DNA from: Campylobacter volucris | GTDB taxonomy: Bacteria > Campylobacterota > Campylobacteria > Campylobacterales > Campylobacteraceae | Reading direction: 5' to 3' | Assembly (NCBI RefSeq): GCF_008245045.1 | Contig: NZ_CP043428.1 | Coordinates: forward strand, 620,001 to 684,000 | DNA length: 64,000 nucleotides | Shown here: positions 1 to 9,616 of the stretch, in pieces | Position numbering within the stretch: the first letter of the stretch is position 1 | Layout: each line of letters starts with the position of its first letter | Made by a program: the position numbers and the translations under genes | Notes under the pieces: generated by a model | The model's input: the letters and a program-made list of their open reading frames with translations, nothing else | What the model was told of the DNA's origin: nothing | The model's database searches: none

Positions 1-1718
1 TCTCTCATTTGTTCATTACTAACTTCGCTTGGAGCTTGAGTCATAAGACATTGTGCTCTTTGAGTTTTAGGAAAAGCAATAACTTCTCTAATGCTTGAAG
101 ATTTAGTCAAAAGCATGATTAATCTATCAAGGCCTATGGCTATTCCACCATGTGGAGGAGCACCAAAACTTAAAGCATCAAGTAAAAATCCAAATTTCTT
201 TCTTTGCTCTTCTTCGTCAATATTTAAAAGCTTAAATACTTTTTGTTGAATAGGGCTTTTATGAATTCTTATACTTCCACCGCCTAATTCTACTCCATTT
301 AAAACCACATCATGAGCAATAGAATTAATTTCTTCCAAATCTTGCTCATCTATATTTTTTGGCATTGTAAAAGGATGATGCATTGCTGAGTAACTTCCAT
401 CATCATTTTGTTCAAACATAGGAAAATCAACAACCCATAAGAATTCTAATTTTTCTTCATCGATGATATTCATTTCATTAGCTAAGAAAATTCTAAATCT
501 ACCCATATAATCTAAAACAGTTTTTTTAGCCCCAGCTCCAAAAAATACCACATCGCCAACTTCTAACTCACATCTTTTAAGTAGGGTATTTAAATCATCT
601 TCGCTAAAGAATTTGCAAAGTGGTCCTTTTGGCCCATCTTCTTTCATTTGTATAAAAGCAAGCCCTCCTGCTCCAAATTTACGCACAAATTCTTCAAATC
701 TTTGCATTTGTCTTTTTGAAAAAATTGTATCTCCCTTTGGAACTCTTAAAGCTTTGATGCGATTTTTCTTAGTGTCTTTGGCTATATTGGCAAAAATTTC
801 GTTATTTGATTTCGCAAATATATCGATCACATCAATAAATTTCATATCAAATCTTAAATCAGGCTTGTCAGAACCATAATTTTCCATAGCTTCTTTATAA
901 CTCATTTGTCTAAAAGGTATAGTGATTTCTTTTCCACAGGCTTTAAATATATCTTTGAGTAAATTTTCAGCCATATTGATAATATCTTTTTGCTCACAAA
1001 AACTCATTTCAATATCAATTTGAGTAAATTCAGGCTGGCGATCTGCCCTTAAGTCTTCATCTCTAAAACATTTTGCTATTTGAAAATAGCGATCAAAACC
1101 TGAACACATTAAAAGCTGTTTAAAAAGCTGAGGGCTTTGAGGTAGGGCATAAAATTCGCCTTGATGCACGCGAGATGGCACTAAATAATCCCTAGCACCT
1201 TCTGGTGTTGCTTTGGTTAAAATAGGAGTTTCAACTTCTAAAAATCCCATATTAGCTAAAGAATTTCGAGCAGCGATACAAGCTTTTGATCTTAAAGCAA
1301 AATTATCATATAATTTTTTACTTCTTAAATCCAAAAATCTATATTTTAATCTTAGCTCTTCATTTACACTTTCATCGCCTATTGCAAAAGGTATGACTGA
1401 ACTTTCATTTTCTATATTTAGCTCATTAATAACAACTTCAATCTCGCCTGTTTTTAATTTAGGATTAATTAATCCTTCTCCGCGAGGTCTGATTTTACCT
1501 TTTGCAATTAAAACATATTCATTTCTTACGCTAGAAGCTATATTATGTGCTTTTTGATTATCCGCAGGATCGCAAACTAATTGTATTAATCCTGTGCGAT
1601 CTCTAAGATCGATAAAAATCACACCGCCATGATCGCGATAAGAATTTACCCAACCACATAATGTCACTTCTTCGCCGACATTTTTAATATCAAGATCTGT
1701 ATTGTAATGAGTTCTCAA
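1..1718 (-). CDS. aspS: aspartyl-tRNA synthetase (3' end beyond the window)
   Basis: Class II aminoacyl-tRNA synthetase that charges tRNA-Asp in the cytoplasm. The frame stays open from 1718 to the left edge (572 codons). It shows an N-terminal OB-fold anticodon-binding region, the class II motif around [18 protein letters not shown], and a C-terminal GIAIGLDRL motif 3 about 30 codons from the edge. Only about ten residues should be missing, compared with roughly 583 in Campylobacter. The start is TTG (complement of 1716-1718): AAGGA lies seven bases upstream and the family N-terminus RTHYNTDLD follows directly. In Campylobacter and relatives this enzyme may be non-discriminating and also charge tRNA-Asn; that is family knowledge, not visible here. 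It diverges from nadK across 93 bases. Confidence 0.96.
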   Translation of the reverse strand, partial: MRTHYNTDLDIKNVGEEVTLCGWVNSYRDHGGVIFIDLRDRTGLIQLVCDPADNQKAHNIASSVRNEYVLIAKGKIRPRGEGLINPKLKTGEIEVVINELNIENESSVIPFAIGDESVNEELRLKYRFLDLRSKKLYDNFALRSKACIAARNSLANMGFLEVETPILTKATPEGARDYLVPSRVHQGEFYALPQSPQLFKQLLMCSGFDRYFQIAKCFRDEDLRADRQPEFTQIDIEMSFCEQKDIINMAENLLKDIFKACGKEITIPFRQMSYKEAMENYGSDKPDLRFDMKFIDVIDIFAKSNNEIFANIAKDTKKNRIKALRVPKGDTIFSKRQMQRFEEFVRKFGAGGLAFIQMKEDGPKGPLCKFFSEDDLNTLLKRCELEVGDVVFFGAGAKKTVLDYMGRFRIFLANEMNIIDEEKLEFLWVVDFPMFEQNDDGSYSAMHHPFTMPKNIDEQDLEEINSIAHDVVLNGVELGGGSIRIHKSPIQQKVFKLLNIDEEEQRKKFGFLLDALSFGAPPHGGIAIGLDRLIMLLTKSSSIREVIAFPKTQRAQCLMTQAPSEVSNEQMR

Positions 1719-1760
1719 AATTTTTCCTTAAAAGCTGTGATTTTGTTTTAATAAATTGTA

Positions 1761-1766
1761 ATTATA
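1761..1766 (-). promoter_or_regulatory. putative aspS -10 box
   Basis: Read leftward, TATAAT lies about 43 bases upstream of the aspS TTG start in a very AT-rich stretch. There is no obvious -35 box, which is normal for sigma70 promoters in Campylobacter. Because the region is so AT-rich, this is only suggestive. Confidence 0.4.
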
Positions 1767-1799
1767 TTATTTTATTCTTTATGCTTAGCTAAGTTTTGT

Positions 1800-1805
1800 T
1801 ATAAT
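1800..1805 (+). promoter_or_regulatory. nadK -10 box almost abutting the start codon
   Basis: A perfect TATAAT preceded by a TGT-like extended -10 (bases 1797-1799) ends only six bases before the nadK ATG at 1812. Transcription would then begin at or within a base or two of the start codon. No ribosome-binding sequence lies in the intervening T-run. A 10-base palindrome, CTTAGCTAAG, sits just upstream at 1784-1793. Confidence 0.6.
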
Positions 1806-1811
1806 TTTTTT

Positions 1812-2642
1812 ATGAAAAAGCAAATTGATATAGAAAAAATTCAAAAAATTGGTTTATTTTGTCGTAAAGATACAAATTTAAACGAGCAAATTATAATTTT
1901 GCAAGATATTTTAAAAAAAAGAAATGTTTCTTTGTTTTTTTTAAATGATGAAGATATTACTGGAAAAAATTTACAAAATTTAGATTTTTTGATCTCTTTA
2001 GGGGGTGATGGCACACTTTTATCTTTATGTAGGCAAAGCTTTAAATTTAAAAAGGCTATTTTGGGTATAAATGCTGGAAAATTAGGATTTTTAACAGCTT
2101 GCTCTTTTGATGAAATAAAAGATTTTTTTGAAGATTTTTTTGAAGGAAAATTTAGAATAGAAACTGCAAAAATGTTGCAAATTTCTTTGCATAAAAATGG
2201 AAAAATTTACAAAAAATATGCTTTTAATGATGCAGTATTTTCAAGAGATAATGCTTTAATGGCTGAAGTAGGGGTATTTTTTAAGGATAAGCTTTTTAAT
2301 TCTTATTATGGAGATGGTTTGATTATAGCAAGTTCTAGTGGCTCTACTGCTTATAACATCAGTGCAGGTGGGCCAATAGTGCATCCTTTAAGTGAAATTT
2401 TTGTTTTAACTCCTGTTTGTTCTCATTCTCTAACACAACGCCCCATAGTTTTGCCGCTTGGATTTGAGCTTGAATTAAAAGTAAAACAATGTTTGTTGTA
2501 TTTAGATGGACAAGAAATCATCAATCCGCAAGAATATGAAAAAGTAACCATAGGTTTGAGCAAAAAAGAATTGAATTTTATACATAAAGAAAATAGAGAT
2601 TATTTTCAAGTTTTAAAAGAAAAATTAAATTGGGGAGAATAA
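1812..2642 (+). CDS. nadK: NAD kinase
   Basis: Phosphorylates NAD to NADP with ATP, the only known source of NADP in most bacteria; cytoplasmic. The 276-residue protein carries the diagnostic GGDGTLL loop near residue 64, an NDAV segment and a SSGSTAYN glycine-rich motif, followed by the conserved [10 protein letters not shown] stretch. Length fits the family (about 280). The start fits the N-terminus of Campylobacter relatives, yet no Shine-Dalgarno sequence precedes it and the -10 box is six bases away, so the message is probably leaderless. The stop codon overlaps the recN start by one base, implying co-transcription with recN. Confidence 0.95.
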   Translation: MKKQIDIEKIQKIGLFCRKDTNLNEQIIILQDILKKRNVSLFFLNDEDITGKNLQNLDFLISLGGDGTLLSLCRQSFKFKKAILGINAGKLGFLTACSFDEIKDFFEDFFEGKFRIETAKMLQISLHKNGKIYKKYAFNDAVFSRDNALMAEVGVFFKDKLFNSYYGDGLIIASSSGSTAYNISAGGPIVHPLSEIFVLTPVCSHSLTQRPIVLPLGFELELKVKQCLLYLDGQEIINPQEYEKVTIGLSKKELNFIHKENRDYFQVLKEKLNWGE

Positions 2643-4156
2643 TGATAGAAAGTATTTTGATTAAAGAAAATTTAGGTTTTAAATTAGCAAAATTAGATCT
2701 TAAACCTGGTCTTACTGTTTTTACCGGACTTAGTGGAGCTGGTAAATCAGTGCTTTTTAAAGCTATTTTATCTGCTTTTGCTTTGAGTGAGAGTGAAGCA
2801 AAAATGGTAGAAATTTTATTGGATGAAAAGCTAAATTTAGAAGACTTTGGGATAGAAAATGAAGATTTAAACGTATTTAAATATTTAAAAGATAAAAATA
2901 CTCGTTATTTTATAAATAATCAACTTATTTCTAAAAAAAATCTACTTACCCTATCAAAAGAATTTATAAAATATCTTTCAGCTAAGGAAAATAATGAATT
3001 TTCAAATGAAAGATTTTTAAATTTACTTGATTGTATGCAAGAAAAAAAAGATGCTAAATTTAAAGTCTTAAAACAAGAATTTAAAGAAGTATTTAAACAA
3101 TATATAGAAGATAAAAACAAATTAGAATGCATTAAAGAAGAAGAAAAAAAAGTTGAAGAGTTAAAAGAATTTACTAGCTTTGAAATAGAAAAAATTCAAA
3201 ATATTAATCCAAAAATTGGTGAATTTGAAGAATTAATGAATCTAAAAAAAAGACTTTCAAAAAAAGATAAAATTGATGCAGCATGGAATAAGGCTAGTAA
3301 AATTTTTGAGCTAGAATCAGCTGTTATTGATGCGTTAAATATTAGTGATGTGGATAGTTCTTTTTTTTCTGAGTGTTTAAATGAATTAAGAGTTATTTGG
3401 GAAAATCAAAGTTTTGATGAATTTGAATTTAATATAGAAGAAGTGCTTGATCGTATAGAAAAACTATCTTCTTTAATATCAAAATATGGAAGTATAGAAG
3501 AAGCTTTAGAGGCTTTAAAAACCAAAAAGAAAGAATTAGCTTATTATGAAAATTTAAGTTTTGAAAAAAAAGAATTGGAGCAAAGAGTGTTAAAATTTAA
3601 AGAAATTTTAGAAGAAAAAAGCCAAAAAATTACCCTAGCACGTAAAAATCAACTTGGAGATTTAGAAAAATTGTTAAATTCTTATCTTTTAAAACTTTAT
3701 ATGAAAGATGTGAAATTGCAAATAAAAGAGTGTGAATTAGGAATTTTAGGAAAAGATGAGATTGCTTTAAGTATTGATGAAGCAAATGTAAAAAATCTTA
3801 GTTCAGGAGAGATTAATCGTTTAAGACTTTCATTTATTGCCACTGAGTGTAATATCACAAATAATGCTAAAGGCATTATATTTTTAGATGAAATTGATGC
3901 GAATTTAAGCGGTAAGGAGGCTATGAGTATAGCGAAAGTACTTAAAGAATTAGCTAATTTTTACCAAATTTTTGCAATATCTCACTTACCGCAACTTTCT
4001 TCAAAAGCAACAAATCACTTTTTAGTTGAAAAAGACAATAACGAAAGCAAAGTTAGAAAAATAGAAGATGAAGAAAGAATTAAAGAGTTAGCAAGAATGG
4101 TTAGCGGAGAAAGCATCACCCAAGAAGCATTAGAATTTGCAAAAACTTTACTTTAA
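2642..4156 (+). CDS. recN: DNA repair protein RecN
   Basis: SMC-like ATPase of double-strand-break repair that binds DNA ends and supports RecA-mediated recombination. Over 504 residues it shows Walker A GLSGAGKS at residues 29-36, a long charged coiled-coil middle (about 140-340), the ABC signature LSSGEINRL and Walker [10 protein letters not shown] take the ATG at 2642, which overlaps the nadK stop and has a GGGGAGA ribosome-binding site at 2631-2637. A TTG at 2630 in the same frame would lie before that site. RecN of this group is somewhat shorter than the about 550 residues of E. coli. Confidence 0.94.
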   Translation: MIESILIKENLGFKLAKLDLKPGLTVFTGLSGAGKSVLFKAILSAFALSESEAKMVEILLDEKLNLEDFGIENEDLNVFKYLKDKNTRYFINNQLISKKNLLTLSKEFIKYLSAKENNEFSNERFLNLLDCMQEKKDAKFKVLKQEFKEVFKQYIEDKNKLECIKEEEKKVEELKEFTSFEIEKIQNINPKIGEFEELMNLKKRLSKKDKIDAAWNKASKIFELESAVIDALNISDVDSSFFSECLNELRVIWENQSFDEFEFNIEEVLDRIEKLSSLISKYGSIEEALEALKTKKKELAYYENLSFEKKELEQRVLKFKEILEEKSQKITLARKNQLGDLEKLLNSYLLKLYMKDVKLQIKECELGILGKDEIALSIDEANVKNLSSGEINRLRLSFIATECNITNNAKGIIFLDEIDANLSGKEAMSIAKVLKELANFYQIFAISHLPQLSSKATNHFLVEKDNNESKVRKIEDEERIKELARMVSGESITQEALEFAKTLL

Positions 4157-4181
4157 AACAATAAAAAGTAAATTTCAATAT

Positions 4182-4189
4182 GTTATAAT
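4182..4189 (+). promoter_or_regulatory. extended -10 promoter upstream of cbrR
   Basis: TATAAT at 4184-4189 lies about 40 bases before the cbrR start. It falls within the intergenic gap after recN, so cbrR and the genes behind it can be transcribed on their own. Confidence 0.5.
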
Positions 4190-4230
4190 AATGATTTTAT
4201 TTTAAATATTTTACAAAAGAGAGATTGTCT

Positions 4231-5475
4231 ATGGAAGAAAAAATTTTAATTATTGATGATAATAAAATGCTTACAAAGCTTTTAGCGAAAAAAGTTGAGA
4301 GCACTTTAGGATTAAAAGTAGATGTTGCTTTTGATATGAATGGGGCAAAAGAATTATTAAAAAATGATTATTTCATGGCTTTTGTTGATCTTTGTTTGCC
4401 TGATGCTCCTAATGGTGAAGTTGTGGATGTGGTTTTAGAAAAAAATATCCCTGCTATTGTTTTAACAGGAAGTAGTGATGGGCAAACTAGAAAGAAATTT
4501 ATGGAAAAAGACATTATCCACTACATCCAAAAAGAAAGCGAAAGCTGTATTGATGAGATGTTAAGCTCTATTAGAATGCTTCAAAAAAACAATAAAACTA
4601 AAATTATATTAGCCATAGCAAATGTGACTTTACGCGCTGAAATGAAAAAGAATTTAAATAATCAACTTTTCAATGTCCTAGCGGCTGCGCACGGAGAAGA
4701 GGCTTTAAATTATTTAAGTGATAATCCTGATACGAAATTAGTAATTTGCGATGCAACTATGCCAGTGATTAATGGAGAAGATTTATTAGTCGAAATTCGC
4801 TCAAAATACTCTAAAATAGATCTTGGAGTTATTATGGTAGGCGATAAAGATGATGCCTTAGAAGCTAGAGCGTTTAGAAAAGGTGTAAATGATTATGTGA
4901 TTAGACCTTTCCAAAAAGAATCTTTAAATTGTAGAGTTAATAATTGTCTTGATTATATGCAAAAATGTGTTTTATTAGATGAATATAGCTTAAATAAAGA
5001 TTTACTTACAGGTTTTGATGATCATATTACTTTTGAGAAAAAATTTTATGATTATCTTGAAGATGTTCAAGATGGAGAAGATTTTGCTTTGGCGTTAATT
5101 GATATTGATAATTTAGCGACTATTAATTATGAGATTAGTTACGATTGTGGTGATGGAATCATCAAATATACTGCTAAAAAAATCAAAGATCAAATTCGTG
5201 GTATGGATTTAGCAACTAAAATTGAAGATGGTAAATTTTATGTGGTGTTAAAAAATACCGGAAATAAAGATGCATTAAAAACTTTTTCTAACATTAGAGT
5301 GAGTATTTCTAAAGAAAGTGCGTTGATTGCTTTAGATGAAGTTGATTATAGCGTGTCTATTGGGGTTGCATTCGGTCAAAAAGGAAGTAATGCTCAAGAT
5401 TTATATAATAATGCTCAAAAAGCTTTAGACTTAGCAAAAGCTAATGGAAGAAATAGGGTAGAGGTATGTTTTTAG
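4231..5475 (+). CDS. cbrR: response regulator with two receiver domains and degenerate GGDEF domain (CbrR-like)
   Basis: Predicted signalling protein of 414 residues. Receiver 1 keeps the acidic pair D9-D10, phospho-acceptor D53, the switch Thr in VLTGSS and the Lys in YIQK. Receiver 2 (about 125-245) has an acceptor Asp in VICDATMP but lacks the acidic pair. The C-terminal third is GGDEF-like (ALALIDIDNL, then the family ending near ANGRNRVE), but EDGKF replaces the GGDEF signature, so cyclase activity is doubtful. In C. jejuni the syntenic protein CbrR is needed for bile-salt resistance. The ATG at 4231 is preferred to TTG 4225 because AAGAGAG lies upstream. It overlaps the next gene by 10 bases. 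The bile role here is inferred from synteny. Confidence 0.85.
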   Translation: MEEKILIIDDNKMLTKLLAKKVESTLGLKVDVAFDMNGAKELLKNDYFMAFVDLCLPDAPNGEVVDVVLEKNIPAIVLTGSSDGQTRKKFMEKDIIHYIQKESESCIDEMLSSIRMLQKNNKTKIILAIANVTLRAEMKKNLNNQLFNVLAAAHGEEALNYLSDNPDTKLVICDATMPVINGEDLLVEIRSKYSKIDLGVIMVGDKDDALEARAFRKGVNDYVIRPFQKESLNCRVNNCLDYMQKCVLLDEYSLNKDLLTGFDDHITFEKKFYDYLEDVQDGEDFALALIDIDNLATINYEISYDCGDGIIKYTAKKIKDQIRGMDLATKIEDGKFYVVLKNTGNKDALKTFSNIRVSISKESALIALDEVDYSVSIGVAFGQKGSNAQDLYNNAQKALDLAKANGRNRVEVCF

Positions 5476-6266
5476 ATTGTGATTTTGAAAATAAAATCAT
5501 AGATACTCATTGTCATTTAGATAATCAAGCTTATTTTGGTTATTTAGATGAAATGCTTTGTAATGCTTTTGCAAATGGAGTGCACAAGATCATCATTCCA
5601 GGAGCTGATATTAAAGATTTACCAAGGGCAAGAGAGATTGCGTATCGTTATGAGGGTGTATATTTTGCATGTGGAGTACATCCTTATGATATAGATGAAT
5701 TTGATATAGGAATTTTAAAAGAATTTATCACTGATGAAAAATGTATAGCCGTTGGAGAATGTGGGCTTGATTATTATCGTTTAAAAAGTGAAGATGTTAA
5801 GATAAAAGAAAAGCAAAAAGAAGTTTTCATTTCTCAAATCAATTTAGCATTAGAATATGATAAACCTTTAATCGTCCATGTAAGAGATGCAAATGAAGAT
5901 AGTTATAATATTTTAAATTCATATGCAGATAGATTAAATGGTGGAGTATTGCACTGTTTTAATGCTAGTGAGCTTTTGTTAAATTTATCAAAAAAAGGAT
6001 TTTATTTTGGTATAGGTGGAGTTTTAACATTTAAAAATGCTAAAAATTTACTTGAAATTTTACCCAAAATCCCAAAAGAAAAATTACTTTTAGAAACTGA
6101 TGGACCATACCTAACTCCAGAGCCTCACAGGGGTAAAACAAATGATCCTATTTTAACTCATTTTGTAGCACAAAAAATAGCTCAAATTTTAAATATTACC
6201 AAAAATGAAGTAGCTAAAATTACTAATTTAAATGCAAACAAATTGTTTTTTCAAGGTATAAAATGA
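5466..6266 (+). CDS. TatD-family metal-dependent hydrolase (putative DNase)
   Basis: Amidohydrolase-fold TIM-barrel enzyme, probably a 3'-5' exonuclease of the TatD/YcfH family. The 266-residue protein shows the metal-binding DTHCHLD motif near residue 13, the VGECGLDYY Glu motif, HVRDA, and the C-terminal ETDGPYLTP motif, all family landmarks. Length is typical. It starts inside the end of cbrR (10-base overlap) and ends by overlapping the next gene by 4 bases, which indicates one operon. Despite the family name it is not part of the Tat export machinery. The natural substrate is uncertain. Confidence 0.9.
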   Translation: MFLDCDFENKIIDTHCHLDNQAYFGYLDEMLCNAFANGVHKIIIPGADIKDLPRAREIAYRYEGVYFACGVHPYDIDEFDIGILKEFITDEKCIAVGECGLDYYRLKSEDVKIKEKQKEVFISQINLALEYDKPLIVHVRDANEDSYNILNSYADRLNGGVLHCFNASELLLNLSKKGFYFGIGGVLTFKNAKNLLEILPKIPKEKLLLETDGPYLTPEPHRGKTNDPILTHFVAQKIAQILNITKNEVAKITNLNANKLFFQGIK

Positions 6267-7414
6267 TAAAAAACAAAATTCTTTGTTTAATAATTTTATT
6301 TTGCACGCATTTATATGCTTTACAAACTAGCCCAGAACACTATAGCCAGCAAGCACAAATTTTAAGAAATTTAGATATTGAACCAAATTATTTAAGCGAT
6401 GTGATTTTTTTAGAATTTAAAGAATCTTCGATTGATATGCATTCTAAAACTTTAGTTGATACTATGAGAGAATTTTATAAAATCACTCCAATTATCCGTA
6501 AAATTTTAGAAAAAGAAAACATACCTCAAGAATTTTTATACTTAGCTATTGTAGAATCAGGCTTAAAAACTCATAGTGTTTCTAGGACTAAAGCAGTGGG
6601 TGTTTGGCAGTTTATGAAACCAACCGCACAAACTTTAGGTTTAAGAATTGATCCTTATGTGGATGAAAGAAAAGATTTAGTAAAATCAACTTATGCTGCA
6701 ATTGCTTATTTAAGACAATTAAAAGAACAATTTGGAAAATGGTATTTAGCGATTTTAGCGTATAATTGTGGTGATGGAAAACTAAGACAAGCTATAAAAA
6801 TGGCTAAAAGTGATGATTTAAAGGTTTTGCTTGATCCAGATAAGAAATTTTTACCTTTAGAAACTAGAGTTTTTATACGAAAAATTTTGACCATGGCTTT
6901 TTTAGCGAATAATAATGATTTTTTAATCTCTCAAGATAGTGCTTTGTTAAACTATGCTTTATCTAGAGAAGTAGAAAAAATTCCTGTTCCAGCTAGTGTT
7001 TCACTAAAAGAACTTGCAAAACTTGCTAAAATGCCTTATAAAGAATTTAAACGCTATAATCCGCATTTTAATTTTGATTTTACTCCACCTGATAAAAAAG
7101 ATTATTATATATATGTGCCACTTGGGAAAAGTTCTGCATTTAAACAGGATTTAAAAGAAGTAAAACTAGCTAAAGTAGATACAACTATCCCTTATACTAA
7201 AATTTATGTTGTAAAAAAAGGAGATAGCCTGTATACCATAGCTAGAAAGCATAATATTAGTGTTGAAACCATAAAAGAATATAACAAAATCAAAGGAAAT
7301 TTGATCAATATCAATCAAAAATTAGTTTTAAAAATCAAGGAGAAGAAAAATGAGAAAATTCAAACTGCTAAAAAAGCATCAAAAAACAATCATACAAAAG
7401 TCGTTAGTCGCTAG
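6263..7414 (+). CDS. membrane-bound lytic murein transglycosylase, MltD-like, with LysM
   Basis: Cleaves the MurNAc-GlcNAc bond of peptidoglycan in the periplasm. The 383-residue protein begins with an export signal (residues 1-19, ending LYA). It has an SLT domain with catalytic Glu98 in IVESGLKTHS and the conserved GVWQFMKPTA motif, and a C-terminal LysM domain (about 311-357, YVVKKGDSLYTIARKH) that binds peptidoglycan. No lipobox is obvious, so it may be soluble or signal-anchored. It overlaps tatD-like by 4 bases and the following RlpA gene by 65 bases. Pairing with RlpA, another glycan-strand enzyme, suggests joint action in wall remodelling or separation. Confidence 0.92.
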   Translation: MIKNKILCLIILFCTHLYALQTSPEHYSQQAQILRNLDIEPNYLSDVIFLEFKESSIDMHSKTLVDTMREFYKITPIIRKILEKENIPQEFLYLAIVESGLKTHSVSRTKAVGVWQFMKPTAQTLGLRIDPYVDERKDLVKSTYAAIAYLRQLKEQFGKWYLAILAYNCGDGKLRQAIKMAKSDDLKVLLDPDKKFLPLETRVFIRKILTMAFLANNNDFLISQDSALLNYALSREVEKIPVPASVSLKELAKLAKMPYKEFKRYNPHFNFDFTPPDKKDYYIYVPLGKSSAFKQDLKEVKLAKVDTTIPYTKIYVVKKGDSLYTIARKHNISVETIKEYNKIKGNLININQKLVLKIKEKKNEKIQTAKKASKNNHTKVVSR

Positions 7415-8189
7415 TTGTGCTGGAATTTTATTTAGTGCTTGTAGTATGGCACCTATAAGTGCTCCTACTGTGTATTATCCAGAAAGAGATTTTAAAAGTG
7501 TAAAGCATAATAATACTAATCTTAAAGGCACAATGAAACCTTATACTATCAATGGTAAAACTTATTATCCAACTGTTGTAGAAGTAGGGGAAACTGCTGA
7601 TGGTATAGCTAGTTGGTATGGTCCAGGTTTTCATGGTAAAAAAACTTCTAATGGTGAAACTTATGATCAGCACGCTTATACAGCAGCGCATAAAACTTTA
7701 CCTATGAATACTATTGTAAAAGTAACCAATTTAAAAAATCAACGCCAAACAACAGTTAGAATTAATGACAGGGGCCCTTTTGTAGCAGGAAGAATTATTG
7801 ATTTATCAAATGTCGCAGCAAGAGATATTGATATGATTCAAGCTGGAACAGCTCCTGTTAGACTTGAAGTGATTGGCTTTGGTACAAGCGCAAATTCAGG
7901 TTCAGTTCATACTAATTCTAATCTAGGTAGCAACGGAGAAATCGCTGATAGTGGTCATATTTTCCAAGGTGGAAATTTTATGGTGCAAATTGGTGCTTTT
8001 AGAAATAAAAGTGGTGCAGATTTAATTGCTAGTAGATATAAAAATTATCAATCTTATACTTCTACTATCCAAACAAGTGTTAAAGATGGATTGCATAGAG
8101 TATTTTTAAAAGGCTTTAGAAGTGAACAAGAAGCAAGAGATTTTGTAGATAGTGGATCTTTTCCAGGTGCATTTATAGTAAGAGAATAA
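7350..8189 (+). CDS. rlpA: septal ring lytic transglycosylase RlpA-type lipoprotein
   Basis: RlpA-family outer-membrane lipoprotein that in other bacteria cleaves stem-peptide-free glycan strands at the septum. The 279-residue protein has a signal with lipobox LFSAC (Cys31), a double-psi beta-barrel with the family signatures GIASWYGPGFHGKKTSNGE and RINDRGPF, and a C-terminal SPOR domain (about 210-279) that would target denuded peptidoglycan. The start lies 65 bases inside the preceding transglycosylase gene, and GGAGAAG precedes it. The long N-terminus before the hydrophobic core is unusual, but no later start keeps the signal peptide intact. Confidence 0.92.
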   Translation: MRKFKLLKKHQKTIIQKSLVASCAGILFSACSMAPISAPTVYYPERDFKSVKHNNTNLKGTMKPYTINGKTYYPTVVEVGETADGIASWYGPGFHGKKTSNGETYDQHAYTAAHKTLPMNTIVKVTNLKNQRQTTVRINDRGPFVAGRIIDLSNVAARDIDMIQAGTAPVRLEVIGFGTSANSGSVHTNSNLGSNGEIADSGHIFQGGNFMVQIGAFRNKSGADLIASRYKNYQSYTSTIQTSVKDGLHRVFLKGFRSEQEARDFVDSGSFPGAFIVRE

Positions 8190-8190
8190 C

Positions 8191-8679
8191 ATGATAGAAC
8201 TTATATTTTTAGATGTAGATGGTTGTTTAACAGATGGTAAAATCATCTACACGCAAAATTATGGCGAGATAAAAGAATTTAATGTAAAAGATGGAGCTGC
8301 GATAGAAGCGTGGCAAAAACTTGGAAAAAAAGTTGCAATCATTACAGGAAGAACTAGCGAGTGTGTGTATTTTAGAGCTAGAGATTTGAAAATTGATCTT
8401 GTTTATCAAGGAATTAGCGATAAACTAACTTGCGCAAAAGAAATTTTAGAAAAATTAAATTTAGATTTTTCTCAATGTGCTGCTATTGGGGATTATTATA
8501 ATGATATGGCTTTATTGGAAGCTGTAGAATATAGTTTTAAACCAAAAGATGGACACAAAGCGTTAAAAACACATAAGGTTTTAAATAGAAAAGGTGGAAA
8601 TGGTGCTGTAAGTGAGATGATAGAAATTTTAATCGAGTATAATAATATGCAAGCACAATGGGATAAACTTTGGCGATAA
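8191..8679 (+). CDS. kdsC: 3-deoxy-D-manno-octulosonate 8-phosphate phosphatase
   Basis: Removes phosphate from KDO-8-P to give KDO for the lipooligosaccharide core; cytoplasmic. This short (162 residues), capless HAD phosphatase carries motif I DVDGCLTDG at residues 8-16 with nucleophile and acid Asp, motif II TGR, and motif IV GDYYNDMALL. It begins one base after the RlpA stop and overlaps lptC by 10 bases. Placement beside lptC and lptA, which carry LPS to the outer membrane, supports KdsC rather than a generic HAD enzyme. Confidence 0.92.
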   Translation: MIELIFLDVDGCLTDGKIIYTQNYGEIKEFNVKDGAAIEAWQKLGKKVAIITGRTSECVYFRARDLKIDLVYQGISDKLTCAKEILEKLNLDFSQCAAIGDYYNDMALLEAVEYSFKPKDGHKALKTHKVLNRKGGNGAVSEMIEILIEYNNMQAQWDKLWR

Positions 8680-9176
8680 AAATTTTTGCTATTTTAATGA
8701 GCCTGTTTGTTTTTGTAATGGTGATTTTAAGCACACAAGATCCATATTTGTTTAATATCAAACCACAAAATATTCAAGTGGCTAATACTCAAGCTTTTGA
8801 TGTAATTGATTATGAGTTAAATAGTACTAATGTCAAAGCAAGTTATGAAGCTACGCGTTGGGTAAAATATGAAGATAAAGATATTTTTGATGATTTAAAA
8901 GTTAAAGGTGTAGATTATAATTTAAGTTCAAATTTGCTTATAAGAGATGAGACAAAATCTGTTTTAGAAGGCAATGTGAGTTATTTTGATTTAAACAAAA
9001 CTTCTATTTTTACCCAAAAAGCAATTTATGATATGGATAAAAAAATACTTTATTCTAATGATAAATTTAAAGCCTATGTGGGATTAAATGAAATTTTTGG
9101 AGATAATTTTTCATATCAAATTGAAGATAAGACATTAAAAATTCAAAGGATAAAAGCATGGTTTTTAGATTATTAA
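8670..9176 (+). CDS. lptC: LPS export protein LptC (small, diverged)
   Basis: Bitopic inner-membrane protein of the Lpt bridge that passes LPS from LptBFG to LptA. The 168-residue product has one N-terminal membrane segment (about 5-20) followed by a beta-rich periplasmic region with repeating ANTQAFDV and KAIYDMDKK-like strands typical of the OstA/LptC fold. The likely start is TTG at 8670, inside kdsC, with GGGA about seven bases upstream; the ATG at 8697 has no ribosome-binding site. Similarity is weak, and the assignment leans on the kdsC-lptC-lptA order. Confidence 0.8.
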   Translation: MAIKIFAILMSLFVFVMVILSTQDPYLFNIKPQNIQVANTQAFDVIDYELNSTNVKASYEATRWVKYEDKDIFDDLKVKGVDYNLSSNLLIRDETKSVLEGNVSYFDLNKTSIFTQKAIYDMDKKILYSNDKFKAYVGLNEIFGDNFSYQIEDKTLKIQRIKAWFLDY

Positions 9177-9616
9177 TGAGTTTATGTCTAATTAGTGTTG
9201 TTTCTTTAGCTATGCAAAAAATAGAAGTGAGTGCGAAAGATTTTTACTTGGATGAAAAAAATGAAAAAAGTATTTTAAGTGGTGATGTAGAAGTAAAAAA
9301 AGGAAAAGATATATTAAAATCCCAAAAATTAACTATTTTTATGAAAAATAAACAGCCTATAAAATATATCGCCACTGATGATGCTAAATTTAAAATTCAA
9401 ATGAAAGATAAAACTTATCACGGTAGTGGTGATGAATTTATCTATACTGTGAAAAATGACACTTATGAGATTATTGGGAATGCAAATATTGTTGAGCTTG
9501 AAACAAATAAGCAATTATTTGGAGATAAAATAATAGTAGATAGAAAAAATATGACTTATAGGGTTATTAGCAAAGATAACAAACCAGCTAAATTTATATT
9601 TGAAGTGAAAGAATGA
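9158..9616 (+). CDS. lptA: LPS transport periplasmic protein LptA
   Basis: Soluble periplasmic beta-jellyroll protein forming the bridge between LptC and the outer-membrane LptD. The 152-residue protein has a cleavable signal (about 1-18), then the OstA core pattern: VSAKDFYLDE, ILSGDVEVKKG, a DATFK-type strand and a GDEFIY strand. It starts within the end of lptC (19-base overlap), with AAAGGA upstream, and overlaps ysxC by 4 bases. Size fits a minimal LptA. Confidence 0.87.
   Translation: MVFRLLMSLCLISVVSLAMQKIEVSAKDFYLDEKNEKSILSGDVEVKKGKDILKSQKLTIFMKNKQPIKYIATDDAKFKIQMKDKTYHGSGDEFIYTVKNDTYEIIGNANIVELETNKQLFGDKIIVDRKNMTYRVISKDNKPAKFIFEVKE

Noticed and set aside
613-1557. Open frames of 88 and 114 codons on the plus strand
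   Set aside because: They lie wholly inside aspS on the other strand and have no ribosome-binding site or family pattern. The opposite-strand frame is clearly aspS.
1995-2010. Run of five G in nadK as a possible phase-variable tract
   Set aside because: Campylobacter contingency tracts usually have eight or more G or C. Five G is within normal range, and it encodes the conserved GGDGT loop.
5466-6266. Link of the TatD-like gene to Tat export
   Set aside because: TatD is a nuclease family named for its place in E. coli. Here it is not near tatBC, which lie at 13519-14639.
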